Below, one piece after another: positions 1 through 8,816 of a stretch of 64,000 bases of DNA. Under the pieces are notes generated by a model. That model was given only the letters and a program-made list of their open reading frames with translations, was not told the origin of the DNA and ran no database searches. Every line of letters begins with the position of its first letter. Within the stretch, counting starts at the first letter, position 1. Position numbers and translations under genes: made by a program. The DNA is from Oligoflexia bacterium. Its GTDB lineage: Bacteria; Bdellovibrionota; Bacteriovoracia; Bacteriovoracales; Bacteriovoracaceae. The stretch covers positions 104,083 through 168,082 of the forward strand of contig JADFZW010000009.1 in assembly GCA_015232355.1 (NCBI GenBank), written 5' to 3'.

Positions 1-932
1 ATTTGTCCTTTCCAATCAAGAAAGAAGGGTTGTTTGTATTGGTAATATTGTCCAACATATTTATGCCACATTGGTATCTGAACAGGTAGAGCAATTTTTG
101 TTTCTAGGATTTTAAAGTTGTTTTTTCTTAACATCTTCGTGAGTGTTTTATCTGTATAGTGGCAAACATGTTCATAAGCATCGAAGTCATCGGAAGTAGC
201 ATCACTACCACTTCCACCTCTTCCTAGTAATTTTTTTCTTACATTGTATTTAAAAACATTATATTTACCATTTGGAACTTTAATAAATAAGATTCCATCT
301 TTTTTCATTATTCGATGAACTTCTTGTAATAATTCATTTGGATTGACTATATGTTCGAAGACATCAGTCATAGTAACTATATCATAATGAAGCGTTGGTA
401 GTTTTGCATCTTCAAGAAAACTATTAATGATATTTAATCCCCACCATTCTTGGGCCAGGTTGCTTAAACTCTTTGATGGTTCAACTCCTGTTAAATTCCA
501 TTTTCTATTTCGTGCAAGTCTTAGAAAACTTCCAGTGTTTGTACCAATATCAAGAAATTCAGCAGGGTTTTGGTCTGGTTTATATTTTGCGATCGTATTC
601 AAATCTTCAAGATAATTGCGGTCTCGGTGATGTTCTTTTTTACCATCAATAATTAATCTAAACTCTTCGAGGTAATCTTTTTCCTTTCCGTGGTAGACAG
701 CATCTGGATTTGTGAGACGTGGATTAATTCTAATCAAAGAGCATTTCTTACATTTAACAACGCCAAGTGCTCCTCGTTCTGTTTTTAACAGTTGATCATG
801 ATGTTTAGATGATGATTCATCTTTGCATAATGGGCAACTCCAAGTTGATGTATCACTCATGTGATAAGTATCTTTTTGTAGTCCACCTCGTTTATACTGT
901 AATGTATCTTTTTCTAAATTATTTTTATTCAT
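1..932 (-). CDS. SAM-dependent methyltransferase with N-terminal zinc-ribbon (3' end cut by window)
   Basis: Class I methyltransferase, incomplete because the reading frame stays open to base 1. The protein starts with a four-cysteine ribbon (CPLC, later CKKC) and then the SAM-binding loop FLDIGTNTGSF, followed by a DVFEH segment typical of the family that methylates sugars or lipids in glycan loci. I prefer the ATG at 932 because a GGAG lies nine bases upstream; an in-frame ATG at 947 has no such site. It follows the GT4 gene at 960 by a few tens of bases and is probably the last gene seen of that operon. The substrate cannot be inferred. Confidence 0.85.
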   Translation of the reverse strand, partial: MNKNNLEKDTLQYKRGGLQKDTYHMSDTSTWSCPLCKDESSSKHHDQLLKTERGALGVVKCKKCSLIRINPRLTNPDAVYHGKEKDYLEEFRLIIDGKKEHHRDRNYLEDLNTIAKYKPDQNPAEFLDIGTNTGSFLRLARNRKWNLTGVEPSKSLSNLAQEWWGLNIINSFLEDAKLPTLHYDIVTMTDVFEHIVNPNELLQEVHRIMKKDGILFIKVPNGKYNVFKYNVRKKLLGRGGSGSDATSDDFDAYEHVCHYTDKTLTKMLRKNNFKILETKIALPVQIPMWHKYVGQYYQYKQPFFLDWKGQ

Positions 933-959
933 ATCTGTATTCTCCATCTTCACATCGAT

Positions 960-2234
960 CTAATGATACAGTTCTTGATATACGTTATTCACATTATTAA
1001 GTAACGACTCGACTGAATGATTACTAATTACATACTTATAAGCAGAATCAATTATCATTTTTTTGTGAACACTATCTGTCAGTAATTTATGTAGTTCATC
1101 GGTATATTGATTAATGTCGAAGTCGTTTATAGAAATTCCCCGTATACTCTCCATACTCTTTATACTTTCTATACCATCTAATTTTTTTTCTCCAAAGATA
1201 TCAGGAATTCCTCCCACTCGAGTTGAGATACAAGGAATTTTTGCAGCAAAAGCCTCTAGCAATGAAAGAGGAGTTCCTTCATTAAAAGAGGTTAAGGCCA
1301 TACAATCAAGATCTGAATAAACTCTTGCAAGATCTGAGCGATTCCCGCAAAACAAAATATGTTTTTCTAATTTCTTTTCCTTAATCAAATTTTTAAGATT
1401 TTCAATTATGTTGTGATCACCGCCGCCGACGATAGCAAAGCAAATATTATTATCATATTTTTTTATATATTGATCGCAAATGTTTACAAACATCTGATGA
1501 TTCTTGATGGCCGCTACTCTAGAAACTAGTGCTACAATCTTCCATGAAGTTGGAATATTAAATTCTTTCCGAAATTCCCCTCTATGTTTGGACAATTTCT
1601 CTTGCGAAAATAACTCAGTATCAAGACCTAATGGGACTATTCGAAATGACTTGTGAGGAGCAATTCGATAGTGTTCACAAATTTCTTTATACTGTTGAGA
1701 TGAGATAACAATAATTCTATCGGTACAAAATCGACCGAGAAATTTTTCTATATTCCGAAAGAGCATCTCTTTCCAAGGTGGAAAATATCCATGAAATGTA
1801 TGGCCATGAAAAGTATGAACAACTTTGGCCCTACGTTTTAGTGTGATTGTTCGAATGAAATTGTATATAAGTGCGGCCGCTCTACCATGAAGACCAGCTT
1901 TAGATGTGTGAGTGTGTACAATATCTGGTTTAAAGAGAAAAAGATTATGAAGTATGGATGAGAATACGATTAAATCACTAATTCCAATAGTGCGTTTAAG
2001 TCCGCGTACAAATCGTATTTTGCTTTTATCAAATTTGTCAACTTTGTCAAAGTTGTCAACGGAATTAATAGAATCAATAGAGAGTTCATTTTCGTATTCT
2101 TCAACTTGTCCACATAATAGCTGTGAATTGTATGATATTTTATCAAGTCCTAGCAACCAAATACAATGCTTGGCCGGACCGCCAACATTAAGTCGAGCGA
2201 TAATTCTAGATATCTTTAACGTACTCTTACTCAC
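960..2234 (-). CDS. Family 4 glycosyltransferase
   Basis: GT-B retaining glycosyltransferase of about 424 residues. The N-terminus has the acceptor-domain pattern RLNVGGPAKH. HTHTSKAG follows near residue 110, and the C-terminal nucleotide-sugar site is EGTPLSLLEAF, the E-x7-E signature, followed by STRVGGIPDI. The start is GTG with a weak ribosome site. Two short repetitive stretches, VDNFDKVDKFDK and ESIKSMESIRG, are unusual for this family and look like small in-frame DNA repeats. It lies 15 bases after the DUF5989 gene in the carbamoyltransferase operon. Sugar and linkage unknown. Confidence 0.9.
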   Translation of the reverse strand: MSKSTLKISRIIARLNVGGPAKHCIWLLGLDKISYNSQLLCGQVEEYENELSIDSINSVDNFDKVDKFDKSKIRFVRGLKRTIGISDLIVFSSILHNLFLFKPDIVHTHTSKAGLHGRAAALIYNFIRTITLKRRAKVVHTFHGHTFHGYFPPWKEMLFRNIEKFLGRFCTDRIIVISSQQYKEICEHYRIAPHKSFRIVPLGLDTELFSQEKLSKHRGEFRKEFNIPTSWKIVALVSRVAAIKNHQMFVNICDQYIKKYDNNICFAIVGGGDHNIIENLKNLIKEKKLEKHILFCGNRSDLARVYSDLDCMALTSFNEGTPLSLLEAFAAKIPCISTRVGGIPDIFGEKKLDGIESIKSMESIRGISINDFDINQYTDELHKLLTDSVHKKMIIDSAYKYVISNHSVESLLNNVNNVYQELYH

Positions 2235-2249
2235 TTGTTTTGCTTAAAA

Positions 2250-2414
2250 TTAAAAAAGAGTGTATATGAAAGGAGCAACTGCACTTCCCTCTGCAAATAC
2301 AATCAACATACCAAGAAGTAAGAGTGTGAAAACAATTGGGAAAAGCCATAATTTTTTTCTAACTTTTAAAAAATCCCAAAATTCTCTTACTAATGTCATT
2401 TTTCCAGAACTCAT
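2250..2414 (-). CDS. DUF5989-like membrane microprotein (54 aa)
   Basis: Small protein read directly from the minus strand, ATG at 2414 and TAA at 2250. A basic amphipathic start (LVREFWDFLKVRKKLW) leads into one hydrophobic segment and ends GSAVAPFIYTLF. This is the pattern I know from DUF5989 proteins, which sit beside SxtJ and carbamoyltransferases in saxitoxin-like and glycan operons. It sits between sxtJ and the GT4 with gaps of 47 and 15 bases, so it is surely co-transcribed. Function unknown; a partner or anchor for the carbamoyltransferase complex is inference. A diverged paralogue is at 55403-55567. Confidence 0.85.
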   Translation of the reverse strand: MSSGKMTLVREFWDFLKVRKKLWLFPIVFTLLLLGMLIVFAEGSAVAPFIYTLF

Positions 2415-2461
2415 AGGTTAAACTCCTATTCCTAAATTTTCTTAAAATTTCCTAAAATTTT

Positions 2462-2884
2462 CTAAAATTGCTTTTTGTATAATCTACTTATAGACATTTT
2501 TGAAAGATATGAAGGAGCATTTCGATCATATTTTAAACTTAAAGTATCATCTCGAAAGATTCGAAAGATTAAACCAATTGGCGTAAAGATAATATAGAAA
2601 ATTAATATTAAAATAATGTTCATATTTACCCAACCGAGAGCTTTTCCAAAAAGCATCCAAGTTTTATAAACGGGTTTTAATTGTGAAGGAGTTACTGTGG
2701 CCATAAAGAAAAAAAGAATACAGATTCCTCCAAATGCATAGGTAAAAGTGGAGATCATATTAGTTGAATAATAGTTCATAGAAATGATGATAAAAAAGAT
2801 AAAAGAAAATAGATAACCGAATTTTCTAACCTCTTTTTTAGTTGGGCCCAAACTCAGGGAATTTGCAGTATTTGTAGTACTCAT
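2462..2884 (-). CDS. SxtJ-family membrane protein
   Basis: Protein of 140 residues with a soluble start followed by about three hydrophobic segments. Two segments are near residues 25-65; a conserved-looking stretch KPVYKTWMLFGKALGWVN then leads into the last one, which ends TPIGLIFRIF. This layout matches SxtJ, a protein of unknown function nearly always next to a SxtN/NodU-type carbamoyltransferase. An AAGGA lies about eight bases before the ATG. It is 20 bases after the carbamoyltransferase and 47 before the DUF5989 gene. A supporting role in carbamoyl transfer at the membrane is inferred from context only. Confidence 0.82.
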   Translation of the reverse strand: MSTTNTANSLSLGPTKKEVRKFGYLFSFIFFIIISMNYYSTNMISTFTYAFGGICILFFFMATVTPSQLKPVYKTWMLFGKALGWVNMNIILILIFYIIFTPIGLIFRIFRDDTLSLKYDRNAPSYLSKMSISRLYKKQF

Positions 2885-2904
2885 TTTTTTTGTCCTTTAT
2901 ATTT

Positions 2905-4758
2905 TTAGTCTAAAGCAAATTCTTCTTTCCAATTAATAGTCTCATTAAACGTCGGCTGACTTTTTTTATCTAAGATGAAATTTTCTAAAACCAAATAATC
3001 CATGTTTGTGCGCATAAAGCATTTGTAAGCATCCTCTGGCGTACAAACGATAGGTTCTCCTCTTACATTAAATGAAGTGTTGACAAAAATTGCAAAGTTA
3101 GTCTTTTGGTGAAACTTATCAAGAAGCTTATAGTATCTTGGATTATCGATTTTATTTACAGTCTGCAATCTTGCAGAATAATCAATATGAGTAATTGCTG
3201 GCAAAGTCGAACGTGGAATATTTAATTTATCAATTCCAAATAATTTTTTCTGCTCTTCTGTCATTGGGATTCTGATATCCTCTCTTACAGGGGTAGTGAC
3301 TAGCATGTATGGACTCTCTTGTCCCTCTGGAAATTGAAAGTATTCATGTGCCCGGTCGGCCGCAACACTTGGAGCGAATGGACGAAATGATTCACGAAAT
3401 TTAATTGCTACATTAAGATTTTTTTGCATTGATTGTGAGCGGGCATCTCCTAAAATACTTCTTGCACCTAGTGCCCGCGGTCCAAATTCCATGCGGCCAT
3501 GAAACCATCCAACAACCTTTTCCTTACCAAGCAAATCTGCTACTTTTTCACATAGTTCATCTTCACTCTCATGATGTGTACTAGGTAACTTATTTTTATC
3601 TAAGAAAGAATGTATTTCTTCGTTAGTGAAAGCTGGGCCTAAGTAACTACCCTTCTGAAAGTCTCTTGTATTTTTTTTATTATCTTCATTTTTTGCTAAT
3701 AAGGTTCTCGCATTTTTTTCAAAGTGATAGTGTATTGCAAGTGCTGCTCCCAGGGCGCCGCCCGCATCTCCACTGGCAGGTTGAATCCAAACATTTTTAA
3801 ATATTTTTTCATTGATAATTTTACCATTACCAACACAATTTAAAGCAACTCCGCCCGCCAGACACAAATTCTCCGTGTCGGTCATCTTTTTTGTCGTCCG
3901 GGCCAATTTAAGCATTATCTCTTCAGTTACAACTTGAATACTCTTTGCAAGATCCATTTCCCTCTGAGTTAGCTTAGATTCAGCTTTCCTTGCTGGACCT
4001 CCAAATAATTTATCAAACTTGCTGTTGGTCATTTTGAAACCAACACAATAATTAAAATAATCCATGTTCAATCTAAATGAACCATCATCTTTTATATCGA
4101 CAATATGATCTTTAATTGACTTAACATATTTTGCTTCACCATATGGAGCAAGCCCCATTAATTTATACTCACCACTATTAACTTTAAATCCAGTGTAATA
4201 AGTGAATGCAGAGTAAAGGAGCCCAAGTGAATGTGGAAATTTTATCTCGGATAAGAAATCTATATTATTTTTTGAACCCTTTGATATTGAAGTTGTCGTC
4301 CACTCACCCACTCCATCTAGCGTAAGAATTCCAGCTTCCTCATATGGAGATGGAAAGAATGCAGATGCCGCATGAGACTCGTGGTGATCACAAAACAACA
4401 CCTCTCCATCGTAACCCAACTCTTTTTGTATGGTCTGAGGAATCCACAATTTGTTTTTTATCCAGATAGGCATTGCTTGCAAGAATGAAGATATTCCCTT
4501 TGGAGCAAATCGAAGATATGTTTCTAGTAAGCGCTCAAATTTCAAAAGTGGACGATCGTAAAACACTACGTAGTCCAAATCTTTGGCGCTTAATTTTGCT
4601 TCCTTTAAACAATAAGCAGAGGCATTAGAGGGGAAGCGATGATCTTGTTTTTTCCTAGTGAATCTCTCTTCTTGAGCGGCAGCAATAATTTCGCCATCAA
4701 TAACCAGGGCCGCGGCACTATCGTGGTAGTAAGCAGATATTCCGAGTATTTTTGACAT
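2905..4758 (-). CDS. NodU/CmcH/SxtN-type O-carbamoyltransferase
   Basis: Transfers a carbamoyl group from carbamoyl phosphate, via carbamoyl-AMP, to a hydroxyl, here most likely on a sugar. Length of 617 residues is normal. The N-terminal Kae1-like domain begins ILGISAYYHDSAAALV, with the metal-binding pattern DHHESHAASAF near residue 125 and LAGGVALNCVGN near 300. The C-terminal YrdC-like domain contains FGPRALGARSILGDAR. A GAAGG precedes the ATG. It leads SxtJ, DUF5989, a GT4 and a methyltransferase. No broken motif is seen. Carbamoylation of the glycan is the most direct reading. Confidence 0.93.
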   Translation of the reverse strand: MSKILGISAYYHDSAAALVIDGEIIAAAQEERFTRKKQDHRFPSNASAYCLKEAKLSAKDLDYVVFYDRPLLKFERLLETYLRFAPKGISSFLQAMPIWIKNKLWIPQTIQKELGYDGEVLFCDHHESHAASAFFPSPYEEAGILTLDGVGEWTTTSISKGSKNNIDFLSEIKFPHSLGLLYSAFTYYTGFKVNSGEYKLMGLAPYGEAKYVKSIKDHIVDIKDDGSFRLNMDYFNYCVGFKMTNSKFDKLFGGPARKAESKLTQREMDLAKSIQVVTEEIMLKLARTTKKMTDTENLCLAGGVALNCVGNGKIINEKIFKNVWIQPASGDAGGALGAALAIHYHFEKNARTLLAKNEDNKKNTRDFQKGSYLGPAFTNEEIHSFLDKNKLPSTHHESEDELCEKVADLLGKEKVVGWFHGRMEFGPRALGARSILGDARSQSMQKNLNVAIKFRESFRPFAPSVAADRAHEYFQFPEGQESPYMLVTTPVREDIRIPMTEEQKKLFGIDKLNIPRSTLPAITHIDYSARLQTVNKIDNPRYYKLLDKFHQKTNFAIFVNTSFNVRGEPIVCTPEDAYKCFMRTNMDYLVLENFILDKKSQPTFNETINWKEEFALD

Positions 4759-4810
4759 TGTAGACCTTCAATTCGTTACGGTTACTATTAAGGTTACAAT
4801 TACATATTAT

Positions 4811-5722
4811 CTATATAAATTGCAAAACGTAAAAGTTTTTATTTTTAATAAATTTTTTCTTCATTCTTTGAAATAATTCGGTTTTTTCGATGGCAGCATC
4901 AAAAATAATAGTGGGAAAACTATTAATAACCATATTAGTCGTTAATTTTTCACTATTGGCCACTACATCGTATGTGTTAATATTAAATTTAATGAAAGGA
5001 TCTTCTTTGAACATAGAGATGAGAATATGAAGATCTTTGCAACTATTTGATTGGCATCTACTATCCGTAAAAATATCGACATTCACTTTTACTACATCGC
5101 TTTTAGCGCAATGATTGTTAAGACAGGAATATCTTGTTTGTGTGTTCCATTTGTTTTCCTTCATAAAACAATCTGTGTAGTCGCTACACTCTGTTATGTT
5201 ATTGCAGTCTGAAAAATTGTTGCTGCTTTTATCATTGTTACACCAAGATCGTAATAATTTTTCTTGTGAAATCTCCCCTTCATATATTTTGTCATTGATA
5301 ACTAAAATTGGTGAATAAAACTTATTAAATTTTGTTGATGTTAAAAAATCTTCAAAAGCAATCTTTTTTGCCATTGACCCGTTAATGCAACTTGAAATAT
5401 CATTTTGAAGTTGTTTATCTTGAATTTTAATACAGATTTGCTTTAGAGTTTCTTGCAACTCTTTTTCGCCACCGACAGTGATTAGATTTTCATTTATATC
5501 TATCTTTCCAAGGTAGTGTATATTTAGAGCTACTTTTTCTTCTCCCATTTTTTTATAAAAAGCTGATAACTCATTCATCGCATGGATTGAGTTGGAGCAA
5601 AATGGTCTGACATATAAGTTGTAGGAGGTTTTTGAGTAAGCAGTAGGAAGAATAAATAACAAAACAAATAACAAAACTAATAATAAGACAATAATAAATT
5701 TATGAATAGATATTTTTAGCAT
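4811..5722 (-). CDS. Exported protein with tandem thioredoxin-like folds
   Basis: A 303-residue protein with a signal peptide or anchor (LLLVLLFVLLFILP near residue 20). Two similar halves follow. The first begins YNLYVRPFCSNSIHAMNEL; the second begins VDIFTDSRCQSNSCKDLH and contains NSFPTIIFD, the cis-proline pattern of thioredoxin folds. A cysteine-rich linker (CNN, ECSDYTDCF, CLNNHC) joins them. Neither half has a classical CxxC at the first strand, so redox activity is uncertain. The preceding GT87 gene ends one base before this ATG (TAATATG), implying translational coupling. Family assignment is tentative and the role in the locus unclear. Confidence 0.7.
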   Translation of the reverse strand: MLKISIHKFIIVLLLVLLFVLLFILPTAYSKTSYNLYVRPFCSNSIHAMNELSAFYKKMGEEKVALNIHYLGKIDINENLITVGGEKELQETLKQICIKIQDKQLQNDISSCINGSMAKKIAFEDFLTSTKFNKFYSPILVINDKIYEGEISQEKLLRSWCNNDKSSNNFSDCNNITECSDYTDCFMKENKWNTQTRYSCLNNHCAKSDVVKVNVDIFTDSRCQSNSCKDLHILISMFKEDPFIKFNINTYDVVANSEKLTTNMVINSFPTIIFDAAIEKTELFQRMKKKFIKNKNFYVLQFI

Positions 5723-5723
5723 A

Positions 5724-7139
5724 TTATGTGTTTTCCGTTTTTTTTAAATATTTAAATGTAAGAAGTCCAATTAAAAGCATATATCCATATACTGGTATTG
5801 AATATGATTGGTAGAAACCAATATAAGAAATGGAATATCTGTTTAGCATTTGTTGAAAGAAACTCATAGGGAAAACAACTCCTAATAACAAGAAAGATAC
5901 TAAAAATAAACTTAACTGAACCTTTGCAAATTTCTTCACATTGTGAAAATTGTGAAAATCCTTTACAAAATTTTGTAACAGTATAAGAAAAGGAGGGAGG
6001 ATTGCAATAAAGTAACAAGGATGATTCCACTGGGGCAGTATGATCATAAAAATAAGAAGGAGTGAAATTTCATATGAATATTTATTGGATTTTCTATTGT
6101 ATAAAAAAATAATTCCATAAAATATGACGATTGAAAAAGTGACAGCTTTTGATAAATATTCTGCTAGCTTTGGATACAATACTTTAGGAATAGCAACAGC
6201 TGCCGGATTATTAATATCTAAAGTGATTTCCGAAAACAAGCGCGAACTCCATGATGAGATAGATTGACTCTCATAAAAAGTTATTCCAGCGCCAACTCCT
6301 TTTAAAATTTTAAGAAGATAACTGTTTTCCCATCCTAAAAAAAATTGAGTAAATATAGCTATAATTGCAATTGTAGCAAGTGCAGAGAAGAAGAGTTTAA
6401 ATTTCTTTTTTACTATTAAATACGGTATAAAAATTAGCGGAGTAAATTTTGTTAATGCTGCTATTCCTAGAGTTATACCTGATTGAAGAGGTTTTTCCTT
6501 CTTAAAATAATAGAAAAAAAGTGTTAGCATTAGGAATTGAAAGATATCAATTACTCTAAGTATGATGGCTTCATAGAGTGGAAAAAAATTAAACCATATA
6601 AAAAAACAAAGTGAGAAATTAATATAGGAGTGTAATTTTTCCTCAATAAATAAGAGTTTGTACCATAGATAAAACGATAAGATGAGAAATGAAAAGCAAA
6701 CTACAAACCAAACTCTAAAAGCATCCATATATGTTTTAAAAAAGAGAAGTGGGTAAGTCACAAAATGCATAACCGGTCCATTATGCCAATTTTTATTTTT
6801 TAGATTCAAGACATTTGGATCATGAGTTTTTGACATTACACTTGGATAAGCTTCTTTAAGAAAAGATAAAACAGGATTTGTTGCTATGTCTATATTATCG
6901 AGGATGGTTTTATCATTTGTAGAGTTAATATATCCCATCCAACTCCCACTATTGTGCCAAACCTGCATAGGATTAACATTAAATGCAAGCCAACTAGGGT
7001 ATGCTACAGCAAAGTCGCCTCCATCTTTTAACTGAAGTGCTGTTTTTATTCCTGTGGAGTATATGTGAAATAGTGAGTATAAAATTAAAAACGTTGGAAT
7101 TATTTTTTTGATAATTGTTTTTTTAAGTAAATGATTCAT
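5724..7139 (-). CDS. GT87-like (DUF2029) polyprenyl-phosphate-sugar transferase
   Basis: Multi-pass membrane protein with about ten hydrophobic segments. Features match GT-C enzymes of family 87: an acidic residue in the first external loop (GGDFAVAYPSWLAF) and the stretch LGIAALTKFTPLIFIPYL, the conserved K-x-x-P region. Such enzymes move mannose or similar sugars from polyprenyl phosphate to a periplasmic acceptor. The open frame extends to 7202, but that would overlap the radical SAM gene by 50 bases, so I place the start at the internal ATG at 7139. It is coupled to the thioredoxin-like gene. Donor sugar unknown. Confidence 0.8.
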   Translation of the reverse strand: MNHLLKKTIIKKIIPTFLILYSLFHIYSTGIKTALQLKDGGDFAVAYPSWLAFNVNPMQVWHNSGSWMGYINSTNDKTILDNIDIATNPVLSFLKEAYPSVMSKTHDPNVLNLKNKNWHNGPVMHFVTYPLLFFKTYMDAFRVWFVVCFSFLILSFYLWYKLLFIEEKLHSYINFSLCFFIWFNFFPLYEAIILRVIDIFQFLMLTLFFYYFKKEKPLQSGITLGIAALTKFTPLIFIPYLIVKKKFKLFFSALATIAIIAIFTQFFLGWENSYLLKILKGVGAGITFYESQSISSWSSRLFSEITLDINNPAAVAIPKVLYPKLAEYLSKAVTFSIVIFYGIIFLYNRKSNKYSYEISLLLIFMIILPQWNHPCYFIAILPPFLILLQNFVKDFHNFHNVKKFAKVQLSLFLVSFLLLGVVFPMSFFQQMLNRYSISYIGFYQSYSIPVYGYMLLIGLLTFKYLKKTENT

Positions 7140-7152
7140 TTTTCTTTTTATT

Positions 7153-8805
7153 TTATTTTCGAGAAGTTGATTTAGAAAATGTTTCCATAGCAGTAACACC
7201 AAGTTTTATGAAAAAGTAATCTACTGGAAATTTAAAAAAACTATGGCGTACTCGAAATAGAGCAAATGGTCGATATAATTTTCCTGCCAAAATAATTGAG
7301 GCATAGATAAATTTTTTGGATAGAGCAACTTTTGATGAACTATTACTACTACTACTATTGTTATTACTATTGCTACTAATAATTAATTCTCTTGCGATTT
7401 TTTTGTCAATAAACATTAAAGCAGCTTGAACTGATTGCAAGGTGTTTTTTGTTTTTTTATCAATCCAAGGTGTTTTGCCTTTGTTGTAATGAGTATCAAC
7501 TTTCCCCCAATCACTTAAATTTTTTGGAGGTATATGTCCGAGTTCAATACATCTGTCATACAACTCAGAACCCGGAAAAGGAATTAATTGATTAAGACCA
7601 GAGAAACTAGCGTTTGGATTGTCTCTTATTAATTGATCTGCCAGTTTAGCTGTCTTGTATATGTCTTCGCTATTTTCATCAGGCAATCCTGAAAGAAAAT
7701 TATAAGAGGGGTTAATAGATGGAAAATGACTCAATTTTTTATTTGCTAATATAATTTGATCTACCGTAATTCCCTTTTTCATCAACTGTAACATTCGATC
7801 GGAACCAGACTCGGCCCCAATCATAATTTGTCTAACTCCAATCTCTTCTAAGAGTGCTAACATCTCATCACTCATTCGTGCCAAATCATCGACCCTCGCA
7901 CCTCTTATACCCCAAGAGACTTTAACACCAGCATTTAAAATACCTCTCAAAATATTTTCGGCCCGTTTAAGATCGAGGAAAAAATTCTCATCAAGTAAAG
8001 AAACATAACCTATATTATGTGTTTTTATCATGTATACAATATGGGAAATAACTTCATCTTCTTTGTATGGAAACCACTTTTTCCCTTTAATATCTTTCCA
8101 AAAGATAGGAGCAAAACAAAAACGGCATTTATGTGGACAACCAAAAGAGGTGAATAGGGAATAAACCTTATCTTTATAATTGAATCTGGTGTAATTATCT
8201 AGAGTCACTCCACTGAAGTTGAGTTCATTTAGAGAAGGATATTCAGTGGTAGTAGACATTTCATTCATATGAACTTTATTATCAATTTTATATCCTAGCC
8301 CTTCAATTTCGGTGATCGCAAGTGAATTTGAATTATTGAATGTCTTACTAGTTAAAAAACATATCAATTTGTATAACGATTTCGATGCCAACCCTCTTAT
8401 GATGTAATCAATATTTACATCCTCAATAACTTCCTTTGGGCAAATCGTGACATGCATTCCTCCCCATACCGTAATGATTGAGGGGAATTTTTCCTTCACA
8501 AATTTTGTAGCTTCCAGTGCATTTAAGATAGGATTTCCAGACATAACTGAAAAACCAACGAGCGTGGTGTTTTCATCTATTGCATTGGAGAGAGCTTTTT
8601 TCCAATTGGTTTTCTCGATTCTTTGATCAACAATTCTAACTTCGATACCATTTTTATAACAATCAAAGGCAACATAAATTAAAGACAATGGTAAATCTAG
8701 AATGAAAGTATCCATCCATCCAAGTTGGGGATAAAAAAGGACAACATTTGGATTTGAATCTGAATTTGTATTTGATTTTTTATTTAAATCATTTGAATTG
8801 CTCAT
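7153..8805 (-). CDS. B12-binding-type radical SAM protein
   Basis: Length 550 residues. The N-terminal half resembles the cobalamin-binding Rossmann fold, with VGFSVMSGNP near 85 and WGGMHVTICP near 110. The radical SAM core carries the cluster motif C-x3-C-x2-C as CPHKCRFC, and a second glycine-rich region GAESGSDRML. Members methylate or rearrange unactivated carbons, or carry out other radical steps. Near residue 480 is a low-complexity Ser/Asn run coded by TAG/TAT/TTA-type repeats. It lies 11 bases downstream of a methyltransferase gene. Substrate not predictable; C-methylation of a sugar or lipid is possible. Confidence 0.85.
   Translation of the reverse strand: MSNSNDLNKKSNTNSDSNPNVVLFYPQLGWMDTFILDLPLSLIYVAFDCYKNGIEVRIVDQRIEKTNWKKALSNAIDENTTLVGFSVMSGNPILNALEATKFVKEKFPSIITVWGGMHVTICPKEVIEDVNIDYIIRGLASKSLYKLICFLTSKTFNNSNSLAITEIEGLGYKIDNKVHMNEMSTTTEYPSLNELNFSGVTLDNYTRFNYKDKVYSLFTSFGCPHKCRFCFAPIFWKDIKGKKWFPYKEDEVISHIVYMIKTHNIGYVSLLDENFFLDLKRAENILRGILNAGVKVSWGIRGARVDDLARMSDEMLALLEEIGVRQIMIGAESGSDRMLQLMKKGITVDQIILANKKLSHFPSINPSYNFLSGLPDENSEDIYKTAKLADQLIRDNPNASFSGLNQLIPFPGSELYDRCIELGHIPPKNLSDWGKVDTHYNKGKTPWIDKKTKNTLQSVQAALMFIDKKIARELIISSNSNNNSSSSNSSSKVALSKKFIYASIILAGKLYRPFALFRVRHSFFKFPVDYFFIKLGVTAMETFSKSTSRK
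7336..7385. repeat. Trinucleotide-type repeat coding Ser/Asn run
   Basis: Near-perfect triplet repetition (tac/tat/tta type on the plus strand) inside the radical SAM gene, coding a Ser/Asn tract. Length changes here would keep the frame. Confidence 0.6.
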
Positions 8806-8816
8806 TTAAAAATAAC

